From the NCBI GenBank assembly GCA_903832325.1, contig CAILBC010000045.1, positions 62,001 through 126,000 of the forward strand: a DNA stretch of 64,000 bases, in the 5' to 3' direction. The notes under the pieces were generated by a model that was not told the DNA's origin, did not search any database, and saw only the letters and a list, made by a program, of their open reading frames with translations. How positions within the stretch are numbered: the first letter of the stretch is position 1; every line of letters begins with the position of its first letter. Shown in pieces: positions 9,345-17,439 of the stretch. Made by a program: the position numbers and the translations under genes. Source of the stretch: an uncultured Sphingomonadales bacterium (GTDB lineage: Bacteria; Pseudomonadota; Alphaproteobacteria; Sphingomonadales; Sphingomonadaceae).

Positions 9345-10529
9345 ATGATGGGACAAGGCATGGACGCTGAAACCTTTGCCCAGTTCCTTGACCAGCTGGA
9401 ACGCTATGTTCGCGAACGGCTGATCCCGGCAGAGCCCGAGGTGATCGCGCACGACGGCATCCCGCCCGATCTGATGCGCGAAATGGTCGATATGGGCCTG
9501 TTCGGGCTGACCATGCCCGAACAGTTTGGCGGCGCCGGCATGTCGACTTCGCAATATATCGAAACCATCCACACGCTGTCCTATGCCATGCCGGCCTATC
9601 GCTCGACGATTTCGATCAATGTCGGGATGGTCTGTTCGGCAATCAGGAACGGCGGCACACCCGAACAGCAGGCGCACTGGCTGCCGCGCCTTGCCGCCGG
9701 CGAAATTGCCGCCTTCGGCCTGACCGAGCCGGGTTCGGGATCGGATTCGGCCGGATTGCAGACCACTGCGGTGCGCAGCGGCAATGGCTATGTGCTCAAC
9801 GGCACAAAGCGCTACATCACCAACGCGCCGTTTGCCAAAGTGGGACTGATCATGGCGCGCACGTCCCGCGAAAACCTGCCGCGCAACGCGCATGTTTCGG
9901 CATTTCTGGTGCCGCTGGACACACAGGGGGTGTCGCGCGGCAAATCGGACCGGAAAATGGGCCAGCCCGGCAGCCATATCGGCGACTTGGTGTTTGACGA
10001 TGTGGTCGTGCCCGGCGATGCGCTGCTGGGCGGGGAAGAAGGTCGCGGCTTTGCCACCGCGATGCAAAGCCTGGATAACGGGCGGCTGTCGGTCGGCGCG
10101 GCCAGCACCGCCTATGCCCGGCGCATTCTCGATACCGCAGTGCGCTATGCCACCGAGCGCAAGGCATTTGGCGAACCGATCGCCAATTTCCAGCTGATCC
10201 AGGCCATGCTCGCCGACAGCTATGCCGAAATCTATGCCGCGCAATGCATGATGCGTGATGCCATCGCGCGTGCCGATGCCACCAGCGGACGTGGGGGCAA
10301 TGTGCTCAAAGAGGCCGCCGCGTTCAAGATGTTTGCATCCGAAATGTGCGGCCGCGTGGCCGATCGCTGCGTACAGATTCACGGCGGTGCCGGCTATCTC
10401 GCCGAATACGAGGCGGAACGGTTTTTCCGCGATGCCCGGATCTATCGCATCTACGAAGGCACCACCCAGATCATGCAACTGGTCATTGCCAAGCAGATGC
10501 TGCGCGATTTCGCCGCCGGCGCCGCCTGA
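9345..10529 (+). CDS. Acyl-CoA dehydrogenase (short/branched-chain type)
   Basis: FAD enzyme (394 aa) that introduces an alpha-beta double bond into an acyl-CoA and passes electrons to ETF. All three family domains are present. The middle-domain FAD motif FGLTEPGSGSDSAGLQT is near residues 125-141. The C-terminal signature YRIYEGTTQIMQ carries the catalytic glutamate in the usual position. First gene of a five-gene operon; its stop codon shares one base with the next ATG. Starts at 9345, 9348 and 9360 are all possible. The substrate is not deducible from sequence alone, but the context points to short branched or C5-dicarboxylic CoA esters. Confidence 0.9.
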   Translation: MMGQGMDAETFAQFLDQLERYVRERLIPAEPEVIAHDGIPPDLMREMVDMGLFGLTMPEQFGGAGMSTSQYIETIHTLSYAMPAYRSTISINVGMVCSAIRNGGTPEQQAHWLPRLAAGEIAAFGLTEPGSGSDSAGLQTTAVRSGNGYVLNGTKRYITNAPFAKVGLIMARTSRENLPRNAHVSAFLVPLDTQGVSRGKSDRKMGQPGSHIGDLVFDDVVVPGDALLGGEEGRGFATAMQSLDNGRLSVGAASTAYARRILDTAVRYATERKAFGEPIANFQLIQAMLADSYAEIYAAQCMMRDAIARADATSGRGGNVLKEAAAFKMFASEMCGRVADRCVQIHGGAGYLAEYEAERFFRDARIYRIYEGTTQIMQLVIAKQMLRDFAAGAA

Positions 10530-11731
10530 TGTATGCGTTGCTGACCGGCCTGAGCGTGATCGAGGCTTCGTCGTTCGTCGCCTCGCCCACGTGCGGGCTC
10601 TATCTGGCGCAAATGGGTGCCGAAGTGATCCGCGTCGACCAGATTGGCGGCGGGCCGGATTATCGCCGCTGGCCGGTGACGCCCGACAACGCGTCGCTCT
10701 ATTGGGAAAACCTCAACCGCGCAAAGCTGTCGGTCGCGCTCGATCTGGGCCATCCCGAAGGGCGCGAACTGTTGCAGGCGCTGGTGCGCGCGACCGGGCA
10801 ATTCGTCACCAATTTTCCGGCGAAGGGCTTTCTCGCGCATGACACGCTGGCGCAGGGGTGCCCCGGCCTGATCACCGTGCGCGTGATGGGCTGGGCCGAT
10901 GGCAGCCCGGCGCTCGATTACACGGTGAACAATGCCGTGGGCTATCCGCTGCTGACCGGCAACGGGCCCGAACCGGTCAACCATGTCCTGCCCGCGTGGG
11001 ATCTGCTCACGGGTGCCTATGCCGCCTTTGCGCTGCTGGCCGCGCTGCGGCGGCGTGACCAGACCGGCGAAGGCGGCGAAGTGCGCCTGCCGCTGTCGGA
11101 CGTGGCAATCGGCACCGTGGCCAATCTGGGCAGCCTGGCCGAAGTCATGACCACCGGCGCCGACCGGCCACGGCTGGGCAACACCGTGTTCGGCCTGTTC
11201 GGGCGCGATTTCCTGACGCGCGACGGCGTGCGTACGATGATCGTGGTGGTGACTCACCGGCAATGGGCCAATCTGATCGCGGCGTTGGGCCTGGCCGACG
11301 CCGTTTCCGCGATCGAGGCAGCGCGCGGCGTGTCGTTCGCGACCGACGATGGCCTGCGCTATAGCCACCGCGACGCGCTGTTTCCGCTGTTCGAGGCGGC
11401 GATTGGCGCCCGCGCGCATGCCGATCTGGCGGCGGCGTTCGATGGCGCGGGCATTGTCCATTCGGCCTATCGCACGATGCATCAGGCTGTGGCCGATCCC
11501 GCACTGGTGGCCGACAATCCGGTGTTTGGCGCCTGTGCCGAAAACCCCAGCGGCGCGACATATCCGGCGGCAGGGGCGTTTGCCACGCTGCCCGGGATGG
11601 ACCGCCAGCCCCCCCGCCCCGCCCCGCGCAACGGTGAACACAGCGAACGTGTGCTGGCCGAACGCCTGGGGCTGCCTTCGGGCGCCATTGCCCGACTGTT
11701 TGATTCCGGTATTGCAGGAACCCCGAAATGA
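10529..11731 (+). CDS. CaiB/BaiF family III CoA-transferase
   Basis: Moves CoA between carboxylic acids, either between molecules or between the carboxylates of a dicarboxylate. The 400-aa length and the opening LTGLSVIEASSFVASPTCGLYLAQMGAEV are typical. The catalytic aspartate lies in LPAWDLLTGAYA near residue 160. The ATG overlaps the preceding TGA (TGATG), which fixes the start, although the frame is open further upstream. Its stop overlaps the thiolase start as ATGA. In Chloroflexus a family III enzyme moves CoA from C1 to C4 of mesaconate beside a mesaconyl-C4-CoA hydratase. A homologue of that hydratase is encoded three genes downstream here. Confidence 0.9.
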   Translation: MYALLTGLSVIEASSFVASPTCGLYLAQMGAEVIRVDQIGGGPDYRRWPVTPDNASLYWENLNRAKLSVALDLGHPEGRELLQALVRATGQFVTNFPAKGFLAHDTLAQGCPGLITVRVMGWADGSPALDYTVNNAVGYPLLTGNGPEPVNHVLPAWDLLTGAYAAFALLAALRRRDQTGEGGEVRLPLSDVAIGTVANLGSLAEVMTTGADRPRLGNTVFGLFGRDFLTRDGVRTMIVVVTHRQWANLIAALGLADAVSAIEAARGVSFATDDGLRYSHRDALFPLFEAAIGARAHADLAAAFDGAGIVHSAYRTMHQAVADPALVADNPVFGACAENPSGATYPAAGAFATLPGMDRQPPRPAPRNGEHSERVLAERLGLPSGAIARLFDSGIAGTPK

Positions 11732-12960
11732 CCCAATTGCGCCGCGCCGCCATCGTTTCCCCCTTGCGCACAGCCGTCGGCAAATTTGGCGGGGCGCTGT
11801 CTCCGCTCACCGCCGGCGATCTGGGCGCGGTGATCCTGAAGGCGCTGATGACGCGCAGCGGGATCGACCCGGCGCGCGTCGATGACGTCATTTTTGCGCA
11901 AGGCTATGGCAATGGCGAGGCGCCGGCAATCGGCCACTGGTCGTGGCTGGCCGCCGGATTGCCGATCGATGTGCCCGGCTATCAGGTGGACCGCCGCTGC
12001 GGATCGGGGCTGCAGGCGGTGGTCAATGCGGCGATGATGGTCCAGACCGGGGCGGCCGATGTGGTCGTGGCCGGCGGCGTTGAATCGATGTCCAACGTCG
12101 AACATTATTCGACCGACATCCGCAAAGGCGTGCGCGCGGGCAATCTGGTGCTGCACGACCGGCTGACCCGCGGGCGGCTGATGTCGCAGCCGGTGGAACG
12201 GTTCGGCGTGATTTCGGGCATGATCGAAACCGCCGAAAACCTGGCGCGCGATTATCACATCACCCGCGAAGCCGCCGATGCCTATGCCGCGCGGTCGCAC
12301 CAGCGCGCCACCGCCGCCTGGGCCGCCGACCGCTTTGCCGATGAACTGGTGCCGGTGCCCGTGCCGCAGAAAAAGGGCGATCCGGTGCTGTTTGCCCACG
12401 ACGAAGGCTATCGCCCCGATGCCACGGTGGAAACACTCGGCGCGCTGCGGCCGATCGAGGCAAAGACCATCCCCGGCGCAATCGTCACCGCCGGCAATGC
12501 CAGCCAGCAGAACGATGCCGCCGCCGCCTGCCTGGTAGTGGCCGAAGACAAGCTTGACGAACTGGGGCTGGAACCCATCGCCTGGTTCCATTCGTGGGCG
12601 GCGGCCGGCTGCGACCCGGCGCGCATGGGCATTGGCCCGGTGCCTGCGGTGGAACGGTTGTTTGCGCGCACCGGCCTGGGCTGGGACAGCATCGATCTGG
12701 TCGAACTGAACGAAGCCTTTGCCCCGCAAGTGCTGGCCGTGCTGAAAGGCTGGGGCTGGAGCGAAAACGACAGCCGGCATGACCTGCTCAATGTCAACGG
12801 ATCGGGCATTTCGCTGGGCCACCCGATCGGCGCGACCGGCGGGCGCATTCTGGCCAACCTGACGCGCGAACTGGTGCGGCGAAAGGGCCGCTTTGGCCTG
12901 GAAACGATGTGCATCGGCGGTGGCCAGGGGATTGCCGCGCTGTTCGAGCGCGCGCGATGA
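11728..12960 (+). CDS. Thiolase (acetyl-CoA C-acyltransferase)
   Basis: Cleaves a 3-ketoacyl-CoA with CoA, or condenses two acyl-CoAs. The acyl-accepting cysteine is in DRRCGSGLQAV near residue 90. The second block NGSGISLGHPIGATGGR carries the catalytic histidine near residue 360, and CIGGGQGIA supplies the second cysteine near residue 393. Length 410 aa is normal. It overlaps both neighbours by ATGA, indicating translational coupling. It probably completes the pathway by releasing acetyl-CoA or propionyl-CoA, but chain-length preference is unknown. Confidence 0.92.
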   Translation: MTQLRRAAIVSPLRTAVGKFGGALSPLTAGDLGAVILKALMTRSGIDPARVDDVIFAQGYGNGEAPAIGHWSWLAAGLPIDVPGYQVDRRCGSGLQAVVNAAMMVQTGAADVVVAGGVESMSNVEHYSTDIRKGVRAGNLVLHDRLTRGRLMSQPVERFGVISGMIETAENLARDYHITREAADAYAARSHQRATAAWAADRFADELVPVPVPQKKGDPVLFAHDEGYRPDATVETLGALRPIEAKTIPGAIVTAGNASQQNDAAAACLVVAEDKLDELGLEPIAWFHSWAAAGCDPARMGIGPVPAVERLFARTGLGWDSIDLVELNEAFAPQVLAVLKGWGWSENDSRHDLLNVNGSGISLGHPIGATGGRILANLTRELVRRKGRFGLETMCIGGGQGIAALFERAR

Positions 12961-14558
12961 GCGAACGGGCACTGGCCGCAGCGCGCGGCTATTTGGCAGA
13001 GGCGCGCACGGCCCTGGCCGAACGGCTGGCACAGCGCCCGATCGACCAGGAACAGCGCGCCGCGCACGGCTTTGCCTGGATCGCAACCAGTGTTGCCGCG
13101 CTGGAGGCGGTGGCCGCGTGGCGCGCGCGCAATGGCAATGCCAATCGGGCCGATGTGCTGGTTGAACAGATCGCCTTTGCCGAAACGCTGGCGCAGATTC
13201 TGGGCGGGCTACCAATGGGGCAGAACGAGATCGTGCGCCCGGCCGATCTGGGGCTGGGCGCGGCGGCGCGGCGGCTGCACGCTGCGGTGGCCGATCTGGT
13301 GGAGGCCGACATGGCCCCGGCGCGCGCCGAACTCGCCGCGCTGCTCGCTGCCGGGCAATGGCCGGGCGAAAGCTTTCACGATGCAGAGCTCGATACGATC
13401 CGCGACCAGTTCCGCCGCTTTACCGAGGCGGAAATCCTGCCCCATGCGCATGGCTGGCATCTGGCAAACGCGCTGATCCCCGATGCGACGGTGCAGGCCA
13501 TGGCGGATCTCGGCACCTTCGGGGTGTGCATTCCGGAAAGCCATGGCGGGCTGGGGCTCGACAAACTGGTGATGTGCGTGATCACCGAAGAGCTGTCGCG
13601 CGGCTGGATCGGGGCGGGTTCGCTGGGCACGCGTTCGGAAATCGCGGGCGAGCTGATCGTGCTGGGCGGGACCGAGGCGCAAAAGGCGCATTGGCTGCCG
13701 CGCATCGCCAGCGGCGAAGTGCTGCCCACGGCGGTGTTTACCGAACCCGATACCGGATCGGACCTGGGCTCGCTCCAGACGCGCGCGCGGCTGGTGGCGG
13801 GCGAATGGGTGATCGACGGCGCCAAGACCTGGATCACCCATGCCAGCCGGTCGGACCTGATGACGCTGCTCGCGCGCACAGTCCGAAACACATCCGGGGC
13901 CGAAGCACCGGGCTATGCCGGATTGTCGATGCTGCTGGTGCCCAAACCGCGCGGCAGCGATGCCGATCCGTTCCCCGCGCCGGGCATGACCGGCAGCGAG
14001 ATCGAAGTGCTGGGCTATCGCGGGATGCGCGAATATGCCTTGCAGTTCGATGGCCTGACTGCGCCGGCCGAGGCGCTGCTGGGCGGCGAAGAAGGCCAGG
14101 GGTTCAAGCAATTGATGCGCACGTTCGAAGGCGCGCGCATCCAGACCGCCGCGCGCGCGGTGGGCGTGGCGCGGCGCGCGCTGGAACTCGGGCTGGACTA
14201 TGCCTGCACGCGCAAGCAGTTTGGCCAGGCGATTGTCGCCTTTCCGCGCGTTGCCGACAAGCTGGCGATGGGGCTGGTCGATACCGTGATGGCGCGCGAA
14301 CTGACTTATGCCGCCGCGCGTGCGAAGGACACCGGAAAACGCTGCGATATCGAGGCGGGCATGGCCAAACTGCACGCCGCGCGCACCGCATGGAGCAATG
14401 CCGATGCCGCTTTGCAGATCCATGGCGGCAATGGCTATGCGCTGGAATACGAAATCAGCCGGGTGCTGTGCGATGCGCGCATCCTCAACATTTTTGAAGG
14501 CGCGGCCGAAATCCAGGCCCAGGTGATCGCCCGCGGCCTGCTTCAGGCGCGCAATTGA
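12957..14558 (+). CDS. Long acyl-CoA dehydrogenase resembling (2S)-methylsuccinyl-CoA dehydrogenase
   Basis: 533 aa, about 140 residues longer than ordinary acyl-CoA dehydrogenases because of a helical N-terminal extension (residues 1-140). Methylsuccinyl-CoA dehydrogenase of the ethylmalonyl-CoA pathway has a similar extension. The core shows FTEPDTGSDLGSLQTRARL (FAD contact), KTWITHASRSDLMTLLART, LQIHGGNGYALEYEISRVL and NIFEGAAEIQAQV; the glutamate of FEG is in the usual catalytic position. I recall these blocks as close to Mcd, but that is memory, not a search. The start overlaps the thiolase stop (ATGA). Together with the CoA-transferase and MaoC-like hydratase this suggests C5-dicarboxyl-CoA chemistry. 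Confidence 0.75.
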   Translation: MSERALAAARGYLAEARTALAERLAQRPIDQEQRAAHGFAWIATSVAALEAVAAWRARNGNANRADVLVEQIAFAETLAQILGGLPMGQNEIVRPADLGLGAAARRLHAAVADLVEADMAPARAELAALLAAGQWPGESFHDAELDTIRDQFRRFTEAEILPHAHGWHLANALIPDATVQAMADLGTFGVCIPESHGGLGLDKLVMCVITEELSRGWIGAGSLGTRSEIAGELIVLGGTEAQKAHWLPRIASGEVLPTAVFTEPDTGSDLGSLQTRARLVAGEWVIDGAKTWITHASRSDLMTLLARTVRNTSGAEAPGYAGLSMLLVPKPRGSDADPFPAPGMTGSEIEVLGYRGMREYALQFDGLTAPAEALLGGEEGQGFKQLMRTFEGARIQTAARAVGVARRALELGLDYACTRKQFGQAIVAFPRVADKLAMGLVDTVMARELTYAAARAKDTGKRCDIEAGMAKLHAARTAWSNADAALQIHGGNGYALEYEISRVLCDARILNIFEGAAEIQAQVIARGLLQARN

Positions 14559-15442
14559 TGCCCGATTGGCAGGACTGGATCGGGCGAAGCGAAACCGCGC
14601 ACGACCGGATCGACCCGGCGTTGATCGCGCGCTGGTGCGCGACACTGGACCGTGACCTGCCGGACGATGCCACCGCGCCGCAGGGCCTGCACTGGTGCCT
14701 TTCGCTGCCCGATACGCCGACCGCATTGCTGGGCCCTGATGGCCACCCGCGCCGCGATCAGGGCGATGCCCTGCTGCCCCCGATCCCGCTACCACGCCGG
14801 ATGTGGGCGGCCAGCGCCGTCACGTTCCATGCGCCGCTGCCGGTGGGCGCGACCATCGCGCGCCAATCGCGGATCGCGGCGATCACCCCGCGCACGGGCA
14901 GCAGCGGGCCGATGGTGTTTGTCGATGTGCACCACGAAACGCGCAGCGGTGCCGCGCTGCTGGTGTCCGAAACGCAAACGCTGGTCTATCGCGAGGCGCC
15001 GGGGGCCGCGCCGGTGGACGTGCCAGGCGGCGGTTTCGACCCCGCACCGTGGACGCAAACCCGCACAATCACGCCCACGCCGCCGCTGCTGTTCCGCTAT
15101 TCCGCGCTGACGTTCAACAGCCACCGCATCCATTATGATCTGCCTTATGCGACGGGCGAAGAAGGCTATCGCGGGCTGGTCGTGCACGGGCCGTTGACCG
15201 CCAGCCTGCTGCTCGATCTGGCGCGGCGCCATTGCGGCGAAAACAGCCTGACCGCATTCCGTTTTCGCGCCACCGCCCCCGCCATTGCCGGCGAAGCGCT
15301 GCATCTGGCGCTGCGCAAAGCGCCCGACGGAATCGCACTCTGCGCCTTTGCCGATGATGGGCGCCAGATCATGGACGCCACGGCAAAACTTCAGACTTCG
15401 GCCATCGCCTCGCCATCATCGCGGCCCAACTCGACAAACTGA
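14558..15442 (+). CDS. MaoC-like hydratase / FAS1-type dehydratase (mesaconyl-C4-CoA hydratase-like)
   Basis: 294 aa with a double hot-dog architecture. The N-terminal half includes LPRRMWAASAVTFHAPLPVG, typical of the mesaconyl-C4-CoA hydratase / HTD2 family. The C-terminal half carries the hydratase motif FNSHRIHYDLPYA followed by GLVVHGPL, with the catalytic D-H type pattern. Hydrates an enoyl-CoA. Family members act on mesaconyl-C4-CoA, itaconyl-CoA or fatty enoyl-ACP. The start ATG shares one base with the upstream TGA. The last 52 bases overlap the 3' end of the convergent LysR gene, so each stop codon lies inside the other gene. Confidence 0.8.
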   Translation: MPDWQDWIGRSETAHDRIDPALIARWCATLDRDLPDDATAPQGLHWCLSLPDTPTALLGPDGHPRRDQGDALLPPIPLPRRMWAASAVTFHAPLPVGATIARQSRIAAITPRTGSSGPMVFVDVHHETRSGAALLVSETQTLVYREAPGAAPVDVPGGGFDPAPWTQTRTITPTPPLLFRYSALTFNSHRIHYDLPYATGEEGYRGLVVHGPLTASLLLDLARRHCGENSLTAFRFRATAPAIAGEALHLALRKAPDGIALCAFADDGRQIMDATAKLQTSAIASPSSRPNSTN

Positions 15443-16314
15443 TCACGCAACCAGGCTGCGGCGGGGCCCGGCGGGGCTTCGCGGCGCCAGATCGCCGACA
15501 GGCGGTAGCGCCCACCCAGGTGGTCGGGCAGATGCAGCCGCACCAGCGTGCCCGCCGCCAGATCGCCTGCCACCATTGGCAAGGGCATATTGCCCCAGCC
15601 CACCCCTTCGCGCAGCAGCGCGTGCTTGGCCGACAGATCGGCCAGCCGCCAGGTCTTGCGGCTGATCACTGCGAAATCGCGCCCTTCGGTCAGGCGCGAC
15701 CGGTCCGACAGCACCAGTTGCACATGGTCGCGCGCCGCACCCGGGCCAATCGTGCCCATCTGTGCCAGGGCATGGCGCGGCGCGGCCACGGGCACCATCA
15801 GCGTCGATCCCGCGGCAATGGCATCGATCCCTTCGGCCTCCAGCGCCAGCGGGCCCGACACGCCGATGCTGGCGGTGCCATCGCAAACCAGCGCCGTGAT
15901 CGCGCCGAGCGCCTCGACATGGAGGCGCAACTGCACCGTGGGAAAGGTTTCGGCAAAGGTGCGCAGAACCCGGCCCAATCGTTCGGCCGGCAGCATCACA
16001 TCGACCGCCAGATCGACTTCGGCTTCAAGCCCGTCGAGCAGGCCCTTCACCCGGGCGCGCAGGCCATCGACCCCGGCGGCAATCGCGCGCGTTTCGGCCA
16101 GCAGCGCGCGCCCGGCAACGGTCAGTTGCGGCTTGCGCGTGCCTTCGCGGTCGAACAGGGTAAGGCCAAGCTGCGCCTCGAGATTGGCAATGCCATAGCT
16201 GATCACCGAAACCGCGCGCCCCAGCCGCCGCCCGGCGCCGGCAAAGCTGCCGGTATCGACGATGGCCAGAAAGATGCGCAACTGGTCGAACGTGGGCGTG
16301 CCGGGGTTGGTCAT
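15391..16314 (-). CDS. LysR family transcriptional regulator
   Basis: 307 aa from the ATG that begins MTNPGTPTFDQLRIFLAIVD. Residues 7-66 form the winged helix-turn-helix (DTGSFAGAGRRLGRAVSVISYGI). The rest is the two-lobed effector-binding domain, for instance the segment around AVDVMLPAERLGRVLRTFAE. An upstream in-frame ATG at 16350 would add 12 unlike residues. It is convergent with the acyl-CoA operon and not divergent from any gene, so its target cannot be read from position. It may still regulate the overlapping operon. Confidence 0.88.
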   Translation of the reverse strand: MTNPGTPTFDQLRIFLAIVDTGSFAGAGRRLGRAVSVISYGIANLEAQLGLTLFDREGTRKPQLTVAGRALLAETRAIAAGVDGLRARVKGLLDGLEAEVDLAVDVMLPAERLGRVLRTFAETFPTVQLRLHVEALGAITALVCDGTASIGVSGPLALEAEGIDAIAAGSTLMVPVAAPRHALAQMGTIGPGAARDHVQLVLSDRSRLTEGRDFAVISRKTWRLADLSAKHALLREGVGWGNMPLPMVAGDLAAGTLVRLHLPDHLGGRYRLSAIWRREAPPGPAAAWLRDQFVELGRDDGEAMAEV

Positions 16315-16442
16315 GGGCGCCACTTTATCGCCTGTGGCGCGCCAGTCCACACGAACCTTGGCATGTTGCGGAGCCGACTGTTCAGGAAAATGAAACAGAC
16401 CGTTTGATTATATGAGGCTACCGCCAAAGCCCCGCCGGGTGC

Positions 16443-16844
16443 ATGGCGGCATGCAACAACGATCCCGCCTTTCACGATCAGGTCATGCACATGCCTTTCC
16501 GCTCTGCCACTGCTGCCATCCCCCCCGCCATGCCGCAGCTTTCGCCCGGCGAATGGCGCGATGTGCAAAACGCCTTGCGCGCCGTCGAAGGTCTGGGCTG
16601 TGGTGGAAAGCCCACCGGCCCGCTGCGCCGCAGTCTTTACGGCATCGGGGCCGGCATCGGGCGAATCGTGCCCGGCTGGCACCGGGACGATACGCGCGCG
16701 ATCGCGCCCGAATTGCGGCCCTTGCGCGATTTCCTGTGCGAAAGCGCGCGCCATGGGCCTGCGGTGGATGCTCTGGCCGACCGATTGGAAGCGCAAGGCT
16801 ATACCCCCGGCCAGATCGCCGCGATAAGCCTGATTGCGGGGTGA
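16443..16844 (+). CDS. Hypothetical protein
   Basis: 133 aa, or 117 from the in-frame ATG at 16491, which may be the better start. No recognised domain. The middle (PGEWRDVQNALRAVEGLG, then PTGPLRRSLYGIGAGIGR) looks like a soluble helical protein, and the C-terminus is acidic and helical with no membrane segment. Codon use matches the neighbours. It stands between the LysR gene (divergent) and a PilZ gene, with a weak terminator after it. I do not recognise a function. Confidence 0.55.
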   Translation: MAACNNDPAFHDQVMHMPFRSATAAIPPAMPQLSPGEWRDVQNALRAVEGLGCGGKPTGPLRRSLYGIGAGIGRIVPGWHRDDTRAIAPELRPLRDFLCESARHGPAVDALADRLEAQGYTPGQIAAISLIAG

Positions 16845-16853
16845 TCGGGGGCG

Positions 16854-16881
16854 ATCCGTAAACGATGCGTTAACGGATTTT
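16854..16881 (+). terminator. Weak intrinsic terminator
   Basis: ATCCGT (16854-16859), 13-base loop, ACGGAT (16873-16878), then TTT with little further T. Placed 10 bases after the hypothetical gene. The stem is short, so this is tentative. Confidence 0.35.
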
Positions 16882-16955
16882 GCTTATTCCGAATCCCGGG
16901 GACAGCGCTGCGCATCGGGACGTGCGCGCGCCACTGTAACGGGAAAAAGCGGGCG

Positions 16956-17360
16956 ATGTCGTTCATGAGCCGGGAACCGGTTGGGGGTGAACTTTTACGC
17001 GAAAAACGCCGTGCACGGCTTGTGCGCGGGACCATGCGGCTGACCAGCGGCACCGAAATCGCGATCGTGATACGCAACTTGTCCGAACGCGGCCTGGGCG
17101 TGACCAGCCGGGGCGTGCCGCCCATTCCGGGCGAAAAAGTAACCATATGCCTGCCCGGATCGCCCGAACTGCCGGGTGTGGTGCGCTGGACGCGCAACAC
17201 CGCGTTCGGCGTGGAATTGACCGGCGCGGTCGATCCGGCCGAAATTTCCGCCACGCTGCAGCGCGAACTGGCACGGATGCAGGAACAGACCGAATGGAAG
17301 GTCAGCTCGCTGCACCGGATCAACGCGCCAAATACCCAAGGGCCGCGCCGCCGCGTGTGA
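16956..17360 (+). CDS. PilZ domain protein
   Basis: 134 aa. The arginine cluster REKRRARLVRG (residues 15-25) and NLSERG (43-48) make up the c-di-GMP-binding signature (RxxxR and NxSxxG). The rest of the beta-barrel follows through to about residue 115, with a short helical and basic tail. Likely a stand-alone c-di-GMP receptor. It differs enough from the PilZ at 5537 not to be a recent duplicate. A terminator-like hairpin follows at once. Confidence 0.88.
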   Translation: MSFMSREPVGGELLREKRRARLVRGTMRLTSGTEIAIVIRNLSERGLGVTSRGVPPIPGEKVTICLPGSPELPGVVRWTRNTAFGVELTGAVDPAEISATLQRELARMQEQTEWKVSSLHRINAPNTQGPRRRV

Positions 17361-17362
17361 AC

Positions 17363-17390
17363 GGGAGGCCGATGCGGCCCCCCTCTTTTT
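17363..17390 (+). terminator. Intrinsic terminator after the PilZ gene
   Basis: GGGAGGCCG (17363-17371), loop ATG, CGGCCCCCC (17375-17383): eight of nine pairs, followed by TCTTTTT. It serves the plus-strand PilZ transcript. It sits directly against the tandem repeat at 17391. Confidence 0.6.
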
Positions 17391-17439
17391 CAGAACTCGG
17401 CCCCTTTTTTCAGAACTCGGCCCCTTTTTCAGAACTCGG
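17391..17439. repeat. Triplicated gene-end sequence
   Basis: CAGAACTCGG occurs at 17391, 17411 and 17430 separated by CCCCTTTTTT or CCCCTTTTT, giving a period of 19-20 bases. Read on the minus strand, each copy is GCCGAGTTCTGA, the last codons and stop of the MFS gene. Two extra copies of the gene end therefore lie just past its stop codon. Confidence 0.9.
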
